DNA of 64,000 bases from Gemmatimonadota bacterium (lineage in GTDB: Bacteria > Gemmatimonadota > Gemmatimonadetes > Gemmatimonadales > Gemmatimonadaceae): contig PLCA01000009.1 of NCBI GenBank assembly GCA_003134685.1, positions 124,001 through 188,000 on the forward strand, written 5' to 3'. The translations under genes and the position numbers were made by a program. The notes below the pieces were generated by a model. That model was not told the origin of the DNA. It saw only the letters and a program-made list of their open reading frames with translations, and made no database searches. Shown here piece by piece: positions 27,612-36,700 of the stretch. The stretch's first letter is position 1, and every line of letters begins with the position of its first letter.

Positions 27612-27971
27612 CTAGTTGATCTGCACGTAACTCGCGTAGTAGTTGTTGTTGCCGTTGTTCTGAATCGTTACCGAAACGTTGTCGTTCTGTCGAATCGAGT
27701 TGGCGGGATAAGCCTGGCCGCGATATACAACCTGCGTCCTGTTGTCGTACTGGACCCAGTAACTCTGACCGCTCGAATTATCCTGGATGTTGATCCGCTG
27801 ATTGTTTGGATCGACACTGCGCACGACCCCGTTGATCTGTCCCGACTGTGGCTGTTGTTGGTTGCCGCCGCCGAGGCCACCGAGGATGTTGCTCAAGGAA
27901 CCGCAGGCGCTAGCCGTGAGAAGCGCCCCGGTCAAGGTGAGAATTCGCACGACTCGTTGAACGCTTCCCAT
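27612..27971 (-). CDS. Small lipoprotein with OB-like beta domain
   Basis: 119 aa. Lipoprotein signal RILTLTGALLTASAC with lipobox SAC after a basic start. A Gly/Gln-rich linker (GGLGGGNQQQPQ) is followed by a compact beta domain (QINGVVRSVDPNNQRINIQD, then NDNVSVTIQNNG) resembling small OB-fold or DUF5666-type proteins. It lies 24 bp upstream of the EXORDIUM-like gene on the same strand, so the three genes 27971-25900 are likely one operon. Confidence 0.8.
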   Translation of the reverse strand: MGSVQRVVRILTLTGALLTASACGSLSNILGGLGGGNQQQPQSGQINGVVRSVDPNNQRINIQDNSSGQSYWVQYDNRTQVVYRGQAYPANSIRQNDNVSVTIQNNGNNNYYASYVQIN

Positions 27972-28171
27972 GTGTTGCTCCGGATAATGTCCGACCGTTC
28001 CAATAGCAATGACGGTGCCTGTGGATGCGACGGTACCTGTGAGCGGCGAACCTTGCGCGGGGATTACAAGATCAGAGGACGTAAGGGCGATCCATTGGCC
28101 GAGCTCGGCATTAACTCTTCACGCTCCTCTGGCAGAGCTTCGGCGTCGAGCATCGCACGAGGCAGTATAGG

Positions 28172-29047
28172 TTGCATCGCGCCGTCTGCGTGGCGCGGCG
28201 TAAGTTAAGTCATGTCCATCTTCATCTACGCCTTTCGCGCCATGTTTCTCGCCGTCGTTGGAACGGCGTTCCTTGGGTCGCGCTGATCCCCAAATCCTTC
28301 GAACAGCGTTTCCGTAGCCTCGAGCTAGCCGTCACAACATCTCTGGACGCGGCTGCGACTGGCCGTGCTCTGACGCGGGCGGCCATGTCGGACCCGGAGT
28401 GGGGGACGGACGCAATCAAACTGATGCACATAGAGGTTCCGGGCGGGGACGCCTGGTTGAGTTACAAATGGCATGTGTGGTGGACATTGCCTGCACACTG
28501 GCGTGACGATCTGACGTTGGTCGACGGGGAGACTGCCGTAGCCATCGTCCGGCCCGACGTCGCGATGTCCTACGTGTCGATGCAGCGAACGCTGTACACG
28601 AGCGAACGGCTTGACGCGGCCGACAAGCGCCCACGCGTGTCACCGCCCAAGGGGACGCATCTACCTACACTCGACGAGCGGTTACTGGAATTTCCGCTCA
28701 TTCGCCCTCGGCTGCCGGCTTCAGATTGGCAGCTCGCGTCGATCGGTCAGGAGCTATATCTGGGACGCGCGGCTCGACGCGTGCGGGCGACGCGGCGAGC
28801 GAACTCGGTTCGCAGTGATGATCCGCGGTTGTCGGGCTTTTGGATGGGGGTAGACGATTACGAGTGCATCATCGACGACGAGCTGCAGATTCTCCTGAGC
28901 GTGACTGCAATCGTCGACAGCGTATCTGCTGCTACCATTTCAGTCGAGCGTGTGATTGTGGACGAGCCGATCCCTGCCAGCACGTTCGACTTTTCTCCAC
29001 CGGCCGGCACACGCATCGCGCAGGTCAGCGAGGGGAAAAAACATTAG
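28172..29047 (+). CDS. Hypothetical protein, possibly LolA/RseB-like fold; start uncertain
   Basis: The reliable part runs from about 28385 (MSDPEWGTDAIKLMHIEV) to 29047. It is beta-rich and closes with VIVDEPIPASTFDFSPPAGT, a pattern often seen at the end of LolA/RseB-like lipoprotein-binding domains. The frame opens at TTG 28172 but lacks a credible signal peptide. A separate short frame at 28212-28286 encodes a signal-like peptide (FIYAFRAMFLAVVGTAFLG) that would be joined by a one-base shift. This may be a real frameshift or a sequencing error. No family can be named with confidence. Confidence 0.6.
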   Translation: MHRAVCVARRKLSHVHLHLRLSRHVSRRRWNGVPWVALIPKSFEQRFRSLELAVTTSLDAAATGRALTRAAMSDPEWGTDAIKLMHIEVPGGDAWLSYKWHVWWTLPAHWRDDLTLVDGETAVAIVRPDVAMSYVSMQRTLYTSERLDAADKRPRVSPPKGTHLPTLDERLLEFPLIRPRLPASDWQLASIGQELYLGRAARRVRATRRANSVRSDDPRLSGFWMGVDDYECIIDDELQILLSVTAIVDSVSAATISVERVIVDEPIPASTFDFSPPAGTRIAQVSEGKKH

Positions 29048-29064
29048 CGGGCAGCCGAAGGGCT

Positions 29065-29559
29065 CTAATGCGACGACGCGTGATCGTAGCTGATCACCCT
29101 CGACATGCGCCACTGACCATTCTGCCGGCGCCAGAGCGTGACAAACTTCGCGACACCGCTAGCTCCTTCCTCGCAGGTCCGGTACTTCCTGGAGTCGCAG
29201 AATCGATGGAGCCCGGTCGCGACCGCGCCATAACCCTTGAGCGGATAGACCTCGAGAGTCCCCGGTAGGGGATCGCGGTGCACTTTCCCGCATATGTTCT
29301 TCTGCAGATCACTCATCAGCTTGGGTAGATGTGACAGTCCAGTCTGGTCGTGATAGAACTCGACATCGGTAGTAAAGTACGCCCTCATCTTCGACAGCTC
29401 GCAGTTGTTGTAGGCGTCAAAGAAAGCGCTGTCCGAAGCGGCAATCTGTCGGAACAGCGTATCCTCGGCCGCACCAGCTCGGTTCGCCTGAGCGCCGGCG
29501 CTGGAGGAGAAGAGAGCGAGCGCGGCGAGAGCGACAAGCTTCGCATGTATTCGTTTCAT
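29065..29559 (-). CDS. Exported NTF2-like (DUF4440/SnoaL-type) protein
   Basis: 164 aa. Signal peptide HAKLVALAALALFSSSAGAQ, then an NTF2-like cone-shaped fold: ASDSAFFDAYNNCELSKM, the region YFTTDVEFYHDQTGL, and closing WRRQNGQWRMSRVISYDH. Proteins of this kind bind small ligands or act as isomerases/hydrolases; function unknown. The paired cysteines in the middle (NICGK, RFCDS, RTCEE) are compatible with periplasmic disulfides. Confidence 0.85.
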   Translation of the reverse strand: MKRIHAKLVALAALALFSSSAGAQANRAGAAEDTLFRQIAASDSAFFDAYNNCELSKMRAYFTTDVEFYHDQTGLSHLPKLMSDLQKNICGKVHRDPLPGTLEVYPLKGYGAVATGLHRFCDSRKYRTCEEGASGVAKFVTLWRRQNGQWRMSRVISYDHASSH

Positions 29560-29720
29560 CGGGATCCTTGCAGGAGTTGAGATGATGCCTGCAGCAGTTA
29601 CGGCGGAATGGAGCCGACGGTTTCGTCCACCTCGGCGGTCCGGTGCGGCTCGAGAAAATCTCAGCTGCTAACGGCCCACTCGCGACGCATGTGAGGTACC
29701 GGGTGCTTAAGGCGTGAGCG

Positions 29721-30185
29721 CTATGAAATCTGGATTAACCAATCTGGTTGGCGCCTCCACATCAGCGAACAAAGCCAAAATAGAAAAGCGCGGTCGAGCA
29801 CAGTCCAATCGGACGGAAGATCTATCTTTGCGCGACCTGTGAGCCACGCCGGGCTTATCGTTCCGACCCGCCTGCCGCCCTCGAACGCCGCGAAGCGACG
29901 CATCAAGATCGACGGCCTTCGCAGCTTGACACTCCGTTTGAAGAGCTCGACGTCGAGATTCGACCGCCACCACTTCGGCCTCGTGGCTCGCGCAAGGATT
30001 TGTCCCTTCTGCTCGATCACATAATCGCCGCCGATAACCTGGTCGCGGTAAAAGGTGTACGTTCCGTCGTTGAGCTCGAGCTGCGCCGCCTCGCGCCACA
30101 GGGATCGGTCCATTTCGCCGACGACCTTGCCGTTTTCACGGAACTGGAAATTCCACGAGAACAACATGCGAACCGCTACGAGCAA
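29721..30185 (-). CDS. LURP-one-like protein, intact member of a locally duplicated family
   Basis: 154 aa from TTG 30185. The start is supported by comparison: AGGGGG, GGAGGGAGG and GAGGAGG precede the same TTG-CTC codons here, at 40.6 kb and at 42.6 kb. The product aligns end to end with the 11.8-kb paralogue (G-T-Y-x-x-Y-R, D-Y-V-I-E-Q-K-G, D-V-E-L, I-D-L-P-S-D-W) and ends in a hydrophobic helix with Trp/Arg (LFWLCSLMWRRQPDW). Predicted small beta-barrel fold (inference). The start codon is 67 bp from the divergent protease gene. The ORF extends upstream to 30506 but that region is antisense to the protease gene. Confidence 0.8.
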   Translation of the reverse strand: MLVAVRMLFSWNFQFRENGKVVGEMDRSLWREAAQLELNDGTYTFYRDQVIGGDYVIEQKGQILARATRPKWWRSNLDVELFKRSVKLRRPSILMRRFAAFEGGRRVGTISPAWLTGRAKIDLPSDWTVLDRAFLFWLCSLMWRRQPDWLIQIS

Positions 30186-30252
30186 GTCGCCCCCTGTCGC
30201 GAAAGTAAACCGGAATTTACCAAGGCATCGTTGCAGTGTCTTAGATTCAGGC

Positions 30253-31152
30253 GTGAAACTCCTTTCAGCATTCTCTGCCTTCACGCTGCTCGCGATCCAC
30301 TCAGCGTCCGCGCAGCTACCTCGCCAGAGCGGGGCGGAAAATGCCAGTGCTCTAGTGGCCACAATTCCCTTTGCCGCGGACGCGGGAACTTCCATCCTCC
30401 TCTCGGTGTCGCTGAATCGCGGCAGCCCAGAATGGTGGGCGCTTGATTCGGGTGCCAGCGATTGCATCGTTGACCGATCGGTCGCGGCAAAGGCGCGGCT
30501 CGTCACGCGCGGTGGCCGTGGGCTGACGGGTACCGGGAAGGGGAAGGTTCATCTCGACTCGATCAGGAGCCCGATTTCTCTGGAGCTGGCAGGCAAGTCC
30601 TTGCCGACGTGCGCGCATTTCGGCGCGCTCGATCTCCGTGGAGTCGCAGGAAACGGTGCTCGCGCCATCTCCGGCATTCTGGGCTATGAGTTCTTTTCGC
30701 GCTACATAGTCCGGATCGATTTCGCCAAGCACAAGCTTACGCTATACGATCCAGCGAAGTACCGCTACATGGGAAACGGTGACACGCTCCAGCTCCGCTT
30801 CGATGGCAAACTTCCGCGGGTCGACGTGCGCATCCGCACGGCGCGTCGGCCCGAAGTCATACGACACCTGATTGTCGACACCGGATCGGAGGACGCCGTC
30901 GATGACAGCACCGTGCGTCGCTCGCCCAATGGACCGGCAATCACGATTTCCACGACTGGGCTCGGCGCTTCGTACCAGGCCGCGATAGGAACGCTCGACA
31001 CAGTGCGGATCGGGCGTTCTGTCTTCATTGGACTGCCAGGAGTCGCCTCCGACATCGGTATCGTTGGAAATGCGATCTGGAGCCGTTTCGTTTGCGTGTT
31101 TGACTACGCGCACAAGAGGTTGATCATCGAGGCCGGGGCAGAAAAACGCTAA
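30253..31152 (+). CDS. Exported two-lobed retropepsin-like aspartyl protease
   Basis: 299 aa. GTG start leads into the signal peptide KLLSAFSAFTLLAIHSASA. Two D-S/T-G motifs are visible: WWALDSGASDCIVD (~residue 60) and HLIVDTGSEDAVDD (~residue 210), each followed by hydrophobic strands, plus GILGYEFFSRYIVRIDF. Having both motifs in one chain suggests a single-chain, pepsin-like arrangement of two related domains. It is related to the protein at 16419 but has no PDZ domain and no lipobox. It shares a 67-bp divergent intergenic region with the LURP-one-like gene. Confidence 0.85.
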   Translation: MKLLSAFSAFTLLAIHSASAQLPRQSGAENASALVATIPFAADAGTSILLSVSLNRGSPEWWALDSGASDCIVDRSVAAKARLVTRGGRGLTGTGKGKVHLDSIRSPISLELAGKSLPTCAHFGALDLRGVAGNGARAISGILGYEFFSRYIVRIDFAKHKLTLYDPAKYRYMGNGDTLQLRFDGKLPRVDVRIRTARRPEVIRHLIVDTGSEDAVDDSTVRRSPNGPAITISTTGLGASYQAAIGTLDTVRIGRSVFIGLPGVASDIGIVGNAIWSRFVCVFDYAHKRLIIEAGAEKR

Positions 31153-31592
31153 CGCCAGCGAAGGGCCTCACCTTTTGTTTCGGGTTTGGTGTCAAGTGTA
31201 AACCAACTCACCGGATGCCCCGCTGCATTTGTCGATTCCGTTCTTACTCATCACCGGAACGGCGATCTCTTTCAACATCGTCGGCTCGGTCACGACGCCG
31301 CGCACCTCGGTAGCTCGGCCCGGACCGCTATCAAGGCGTTTGGCATGCGCGACTCCTTGCCCCGCTCATAACGGTTGAAGCACTGCACGAAGTGCTACTG
31401 ATTCAATGGCGCGGCATCTCGCCGGTGGCTCGGTTCTGGGACCAAAACTGGCGAGGAAAGAAACCTGCATGGCGTCGCGAGCACGGACTGGATGATACGA
31501 GAAAGTATGACGCAGCCCATCGGATTTGGAGCGGCTAGCGCAGCTCGGAGCATTCCTATTGCGCTGCATGCGGTGGCTCGTATGAGGCAGCG
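31153..31592. other. Gene-free stretch at the left edge of the island
   Basis: 440 bp with only short open frames lacking coding features. No hairpin terminator, tRNA or repeat was seen. It separates the protease gene from the first island gene. Confidence 0.5.
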
Positions 31593-32057
31593 CTAACCCG
31601 ATGTGCTTTCGGTTTTGTCCGGACGCGTTTCTCGTTCCAGTCTTTGGAGCATCGCTGCGACGTTAATAGGCTGAAGTAGAAATGCGCCAAATCGGCTTTT
31701 CTGCGTAGCTGTGACTACTGCGTCCCGAGCAAACGGCATTAGGATGACCGCACCCTGCTTGTCAAGAAACTCTGCCATGGGCATTGCAGCCGCGCCCTCC
31801 ACTGCTCGAAAATGCCCTTCAACTGATGCGACAATTTCACGAAATGCGACGGAAGGTTTATGGGGAGTAATTGTAACTCGTATCCGTGCGCGCCCGTCTA
31901 GACCATCCGCAGATACGGAGGTTTCGAATTCGATGTTAATGTCGGTGGTTGGTCGTTTTGCGCGGCCGGTCTCTTCTGGATTGTCTAGGAAGAGCAGTTC
32001 GCGAATATGAACACTAAGCAACGCGACGCCGGAGAGTAACTCTTCTGTTATTTGCAT
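31593..32057 (-). CDS. SecB-like chaperone
   Basis: 154 aa. Aligns along the SecB fold: an early strand LLSVHIRELLFLDNP, the pairs DINIEFETSVSADGLDGRAR and RIRVTITPHKPSVAFREIVA, SVEGHFRAVEG, then LMPFARDAVVTATQKSRFGAF and LLQPINVAAML, which matches SecB FPYARE...F-P...L-x-P-[IV]-N. Such proteins hold unfolded polypeptides; dedicated SecB-like chaperones also stabilise antitoxins in toxin-antitoxin-chaperone systems. Here the gene overlaps the upstream gene by 10 bp (shared ATGCAAATAA), so they are translated together. A housekeeping SecB is less likely in this context, because it is in a defence island. Confidence 0.82.
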   Translation of the reverse strand: MQITEELLSGVALLSVHIRELLFLDNPEETGRAKRPTTDINIEFETSVSADGLDGRARIRVTITPHKPSVAFREIVASVEGHFRAVEGAAAMPMAEFLDKQGAVILMPFARDAVVTATQKSRFGAFLLQPINVAAMLQRLERETRPDKTESTSG

Positions 32058-32854
32058 CCAGCCGCCATTGCAAGACGGCTGTATTCTCCAGTCGTCGCAC
32101 CTGAGACGCTCGCTAGCAATCGCCGCGTAACCAGCTCAGGCGGAAATATGGGCGCCTCGAAATCGGGATCGACAAGCTCGTCCCACTCCTCGAAGTAAAT
32201 GGGATCGGCTAGCTTGGGATGCGGATGTATGGTACCGACGATGTCGTACATTTCTGCCACATCTGCGAGCGAGAAAACGCTGACGCTTGCGTCAGGGTTT
32301 TCAAAACGATGCGACATTCCGTGATACTGCACGAGTAAACTCTGTATCTCGAGGCCTACGTACAAGTCGTCGAACCACTCTCTTTGCAAAGGGGGAAGCT
32401 TCTTTCCCTCTGCCTTTGCTCTTGCTCGTTGCCCCACGGGCGCCCACGCGTTCCGATAGATCTGGCGAAACCGAGCAACGGATCTACGTTGCCACCATCT
32501 CACACTCTTACCTAGGCGATTCAAATCCCTGGGCGATCGGTCCGCCAGGTAATCGTCGTATGCGGCAACTACCGCCAGCCCGTCTTGAGCGGAGAGAGTA
32601 AGACTTGGTGGATCGAGGTCCTCTTCAAGTGCCGGACCGAACGCCCAAAGGGCAGCAAGCCAAGGATCCGCGTGCGCCGCAACCTGCACGCGGAGATCTT
32701 CAGGGGTGGGTTTGAATCCACGCTCGCGGCTCGAGATAAGCGGAACGACGACGAACCCTTTAGTCGAGTCGTGAAGCTCAAAGGGTGTGCTAACGATGAG
32801 GACAGTTATCCCGTGTCCCCGAACGTTAGCGGTAGACCCTAGCTTAAACGCCAT
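32048..32854 (-). CDS. Hypothetical protein with possible N-terminal MazF/CcdB-like fold, partner of the SecB-like chaperone
   Basis: 268 aa from ATG 32854 (ATG 32875 is equally free of a ribosome site). The first ~60 residues (KLGSTANVRGHGITVLIVST and STKGFVVVPLISSRERGF) follow the strand pattern and V-V-P-L-x-S core seen in MazF/CcdB/PemK toxins. The rest is helical and acidic with W-R-x-x-x-x-A-W-A-P-V-like aromatic stretches (ARFRQIYRNAWAPVGQRARA) and no known motif. It could be a toxin, an antitoxin fusion, or a client of the chaperone. Family assignment is a hypothesis; the pairing by 10-bp overlap is seen directly. Confidence 0.6.
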   Translation of the reverse strand: MAFKLGSTANVRGHGITVLIVSTPFELHDSTKGFVVVPLISSRERGFKPTPEDLRVQVAAHADPWLAALWAFGPALEEDLDPPSLTLSAQDGLAVVAAYDDYLADRSPRDLNRLGKSVRWWQRRSVARFRQIYRNAWAPVGQRARAKAEGKKLPPLQREWFDDLYVGLEIQSLLVQYHGMSHRFENPDASVSVFSLADVAEMYDIVGTIHPHPKLADPIYFEEWDELVDPDFEAPIFPPELVTRRLLASVSGATTGEYSRLAMAAGCK

Positions 32855-32972
32855 ATGGGCACGGTCACGGATCATAAGGTGGCATCAAGCTAAGCGAAGT
32901 CCGAACATTCTTCTGGGCTTAGACACGCCCAAACGCTGGTTCGTAACAGAAGGATCAATATCTCTGCCACAA

Positions 32973-33410
32973 TCAACTTTGGTCAGAGGTAGGTACTGGT
33001 ACACCAGGCGAGTTCTCCTTGAGCCACCCAATGGTTTCCTTCGAAAGCCTTGCCGCCCGTACCTTAAAGGCCCTAGGGGGTGACGCACTGCGTAGAAACA
33101 GCCAAAAATTGGTCCTACGATCAAGGGGGCGTGAGCTTCTCAGCCCCAGATCCAGATTGTGAGGATGCGAGGGGTCGACAGTCAAATCAGGCGGCGCGCC
33201 ACCGGAGGCCCTCGTTCGTTTGCGCGAAGACCCAACCGTTGCATGAATCTCGTCAAGAGGACCTTTAGGGCCCGTCATAATGAGAGCCGGATGCTCGTCA
33301 ACCGTCTCGTTGTCGTGGTCCGTTCCCGTTAGATCGTCGTCTGCCCACCAAATGTCGCCGCGGTCTGGTCGCGGCCTTTTCGCGATTTTTAAGAGTGAGA
33401 GCAGATTCAG
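32973..33410 (-). CDS. MazF/PemK-like open frame without a standard start codon
   Basis: The conserved part reads RPDRGDIWWADDLTGT, then EHPALIMTGPKG, and RRTNFWLFLRSASPPRAFK with a closing RLSKETIGWLKEN. These correspond to the R-G-x-[IV]-W-W and H-P-A-L-[IV] strands of MazF/PemK-type toxins. The frame is open from a TGA to 32973, yet no ATG, GTG or TTG precedes the conserved region; a CTG at 33410 after GGGAGAG is the best initiator (145 aa). An internal ATG at 33278 would cut the fold in half. It may be a real gene with a CTG start or a decayed one. Confidence 0.4.
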   Translation of the reverse strand: MNLLSLLKIAKRPRPDRGDIWWADDDLTGTDHDNETVDEHPALIMTGPKGPLDEIHATVGSSRKRTRASGGAPPDLTVDPSHPHNLDLGLRSSRPLDRRTNFWLFLRSASPPRAFKVRAARLSKETIGWLKENSPGVPVPTSDQS

Positions 33411-33746
33411 GGCGAACTCTCCCGAGCAATAAAGCGATCACCTTGCGCGAGCGAGTTATCGCAAAATCGCGCTACCATATCACTCTGCTGCCAGACCGGG
33501 GCAACTGACCCAGCGGTAAGGCACGTCCCCGAATACTCCCATTTCTCAACAGGTCTACAGCAAAAAGTCAGTAGTTTGGGCGCGGTTGAAAAGGGCGATT
33601 TCCTATCAATATAGGTCGTTTTCGTATCACCCGCGCCGGCGTCGGCATCTACTGATTTGTGGCATTAGCGCTCGAATACACGAAATTGCCGCCCCAAATT
33701 AACCGTCCCGCTGGTCGCGGATCTATCCAATTGTCCGAGAATAGGC
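33411..33746. other. Gene-free stretch upstream of hsdR region
   Basis: 336 bp with AT-richer content than its surroundings. No coding frame with recognisable features, no tRNA and no terminator was seen. A weak palindrome (CCTATCAATATAGG) is present near 33612 but is not interpretable. Confidence 0.4.
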
Positions 33747-36700
33747 TCATGCGGCCACAGCCGTTGCGTGCACCGCCGCCAGTACTCCTACTAGCTCATC
33801 GACCTGTCCCGAACTGAAGAGCCCATCTGGGCCGCGCGGGGTGAGGTCAGTGAACGGTGATTCATAGAGAAGCGTTGCCGCCATCACACCGTGCGCAGTG
33901 AGATGGTTCACGATCAAGTTCACGAACTCGATCTGGTTCCCGGCGAGAACCTTTCCGGTTAGAAACCCTCCCATCGCCGCCTTCGCCGCCTCGCGGTCAA
34001 GGCCAACCAGAGAACGCACGAAAAGTCCTAGCCCGTGGGATTCGACCGCGGCCCGCCGAATATCCTCTGCGGCGCCGACGCCATTCTCCGCGAGCATTTG
34101 CTCAAGCTCTGATAGATCAGTTGCCGTCAGCGGTTTGTTCATTCGTAGTTTGCGGATTGCGACGTGATCGAGGTGCGCGCGAAGGAAGGCCTGCGCCTTC
34201 GCCCGAAACTTTGCGTAGTCTGCCCCCTCGCCGATGCCGGGAAGCGCGACCGCGCTTTCCCCACCAATCTCATCCTCGAAGTCCGTGTATATGGGCTTGC
34301 GTTTCTGTTTATCAATCAGCTTGATCAGATCTCGCAGACGCCGGCGCATGCCTTCGAGCATCGGTACTGTCACGTCCTGCCACCACTCGTCGGTCTGCAC
34401 GTCCTGGATGAGTGCCATCTGATCGCGCACCATCGGTATCGCGGATTTTTCCTCCAGCAGACCGGCTAGCTCCTTGACCTGTTCGCGGAGCCGCACGAAA
34501 CCCGGCTCGGAACGCATCATCGCGAGCTGCAGGCTCAACACAAGCAAATCGAAGCGTTTGGCTTCCTCCCCCTCCGGGTCGAGCTCCGACGGCAGACCCG
34601 CTACTTCGTGTGAGAGCTCCGACAGCGTGTCAGGCGTCAGTACCGTCCAAGCCTCGGGTTTTGCAAACTTCTCGACGATACGACGCTTCGGCCGAACGAC
34701 GAAGTTGTCGACGTTCATGGCCGCGGTCTCCCTGTGCAGAACCTCGGCGACTGCATGGCGCACTTCGGGTTCGGAAGCCGGGTCGCCGTAAGTGGTCGCG
34801 GGCGCCTTGACTACGCCGCCTTCCGCCGCGTTGCGCTGGTCTAATTCGCCGATCAACTCCAACCGCGCGTTGAACAGGCGCTTGCCGAGCGAGGCGCCCA
34901 GCGCCCCTTCGGTGGCTTCAGGATTCTCACCGAAATACTCGAGGTTTTGGCAGTAGTCAAAGATATAGAAGAACTTCTTATCGTCCCCAGGACCGAACAG
35001 ATCCGGCCGGAGACGCGTGCCACGTCCTACCATCTGCCAGAACTTTGTCTTCGAGCGCACCAGCTTGAAGAACACGAGGTTCACGACCTCAGGGATGTCG
35101 ATGCCGGTGTCGAGCATGTCGACCGAGAGTGCGATGTGCGGCGCCTTGTCCTTCGCCGAAAAGCTCTCGATCAGATTCTGGGCGTATTCAGTCTTGAAAG
35201 TGATCACGCGCGCGAACTCGCCCTTATAGTGTGGGTAATTCGCGTTGAAACGCTCGGCGATGAAATCAGCGTGAGCCTGGTTTTTTGCGAAAAGAATCGT
35301 TTTGCCGAGGCGGTCACCACCCGCGACTGTGATGCCGTGCGTCATCAGGTGCGCCAGCACCTTGTCTACTGTGTCCTTATTAAAGAGCCATTTGTTGACG
35401 GCCGCGGCGTCAACACGATCCGGAACGTTTCCCTCATCATCCCATTCCAGCGCATCCCACTGATCCTTGTCGTCTTCAGATAGATCTTCGTATTTGATCC
35501 CTTCGCGCTGGAACTTGAGGGGCACTGACACGGCCTTTGGCGGCACGAGGAAGCCGTCTCGCACCGCCTCTTCAAGCGAGTACGCGTCGGTCGGCACGCC
35601 ATTCTCCAGATCGAACAGACTGTAAGTGTTGCGATCCACCTCGTCCTTCGGCGTAGCCGTGAGTCCGACCAGAAGGGAATCGAAGTAGTCGAAGATCGCA
35701 CGGTATTTCTGAAAGACCGAGCGATGCGCCTCGTCGATTATGACAAGATCGAAATGGCCCACACCGAATCGCCGCTGGCCGTCTTTCGTGTCGTCGATTA
35801 GCCCCATCATCGTCGGATACGTCGAGATGAAGACACGCCCATCGGCTTCCTTGTCGGTCACCAGGTTCACCGGCGACGCATCCGGAAGAAATGCCTTGAA
35901 GGCGTTGACGGCCTGCTTAACCAGCGCCACGCGGTCGGTAAGGAACAACACGCGCTTGGCCCAGTTGCAGCGCGTCAACAGGTCAGCCAGCGCGATCACC
36001 GTGCGGGTTTTGCCGGCGCCGGTGGCCATCACCATTAGAGCTTTGCGGTCATGGTCGCGCTCGAAGCTCTCCGCTATGCGCCGGATGCCACGCGTCTGGT
36101 AGTAGCGTTCGACTATAGCAGGGTTGATCTCTGCCGCCGTCAACGACTTTCGGATGCTGAGCCGCTGGATTGCAAGCTCCAGCTCGGCCTTCTTATAGAA
36201 GCCCTGAACTGCGCGCGGCGGGTAGTTTGTGTCATCCCAGAACCAGTGCTCGTATCCGTTGGAGTAGAAGATGAGAGGGCGCTGACCAAACTGCCGCTCC
36301 AGACAGTCGGCGTAGAGTTTGGCTTGCTGCTGCCCAACACGCGAGTCGCGTCGAGTGCGCTTGGCTTCGACGAGCCCCAGTGGCTTGCCGTCATCGCCCC
36401 ACAGCACATAATCGACGAAGCCCTTGCCCTTGTTGTTGGGCATTCCGCTGACTTCGAACTCGCGGGCGCGTGCCTGGTCGAGTGGCCATCCAGCTTCCTT
36501 GAGAAGCAAATCGATGAAGTAGTCGCGGGTCTCAGCTTCGGAGTAATCGTGCGTGTCCGGTTGCACAGCTGCGGCTCGCTTCGCTTCCGCCACCTCAGCG
36601 CGCAGCCGCTTCAGCTCCTCATCAAGCGTGGTCTTGTCAGCCAGCAGAGAAGCAAGTTTCTCGTCACGATCGTGCAACGCGGCCTCGAGCTGCAGCAACT

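Noticed and set aside
33480-33560. Possible tRNA-like segment near CAGCGGTAAGGC
   Set aside because: No acceptor stem or T-loop (GGTTCGA-type) could be matched.
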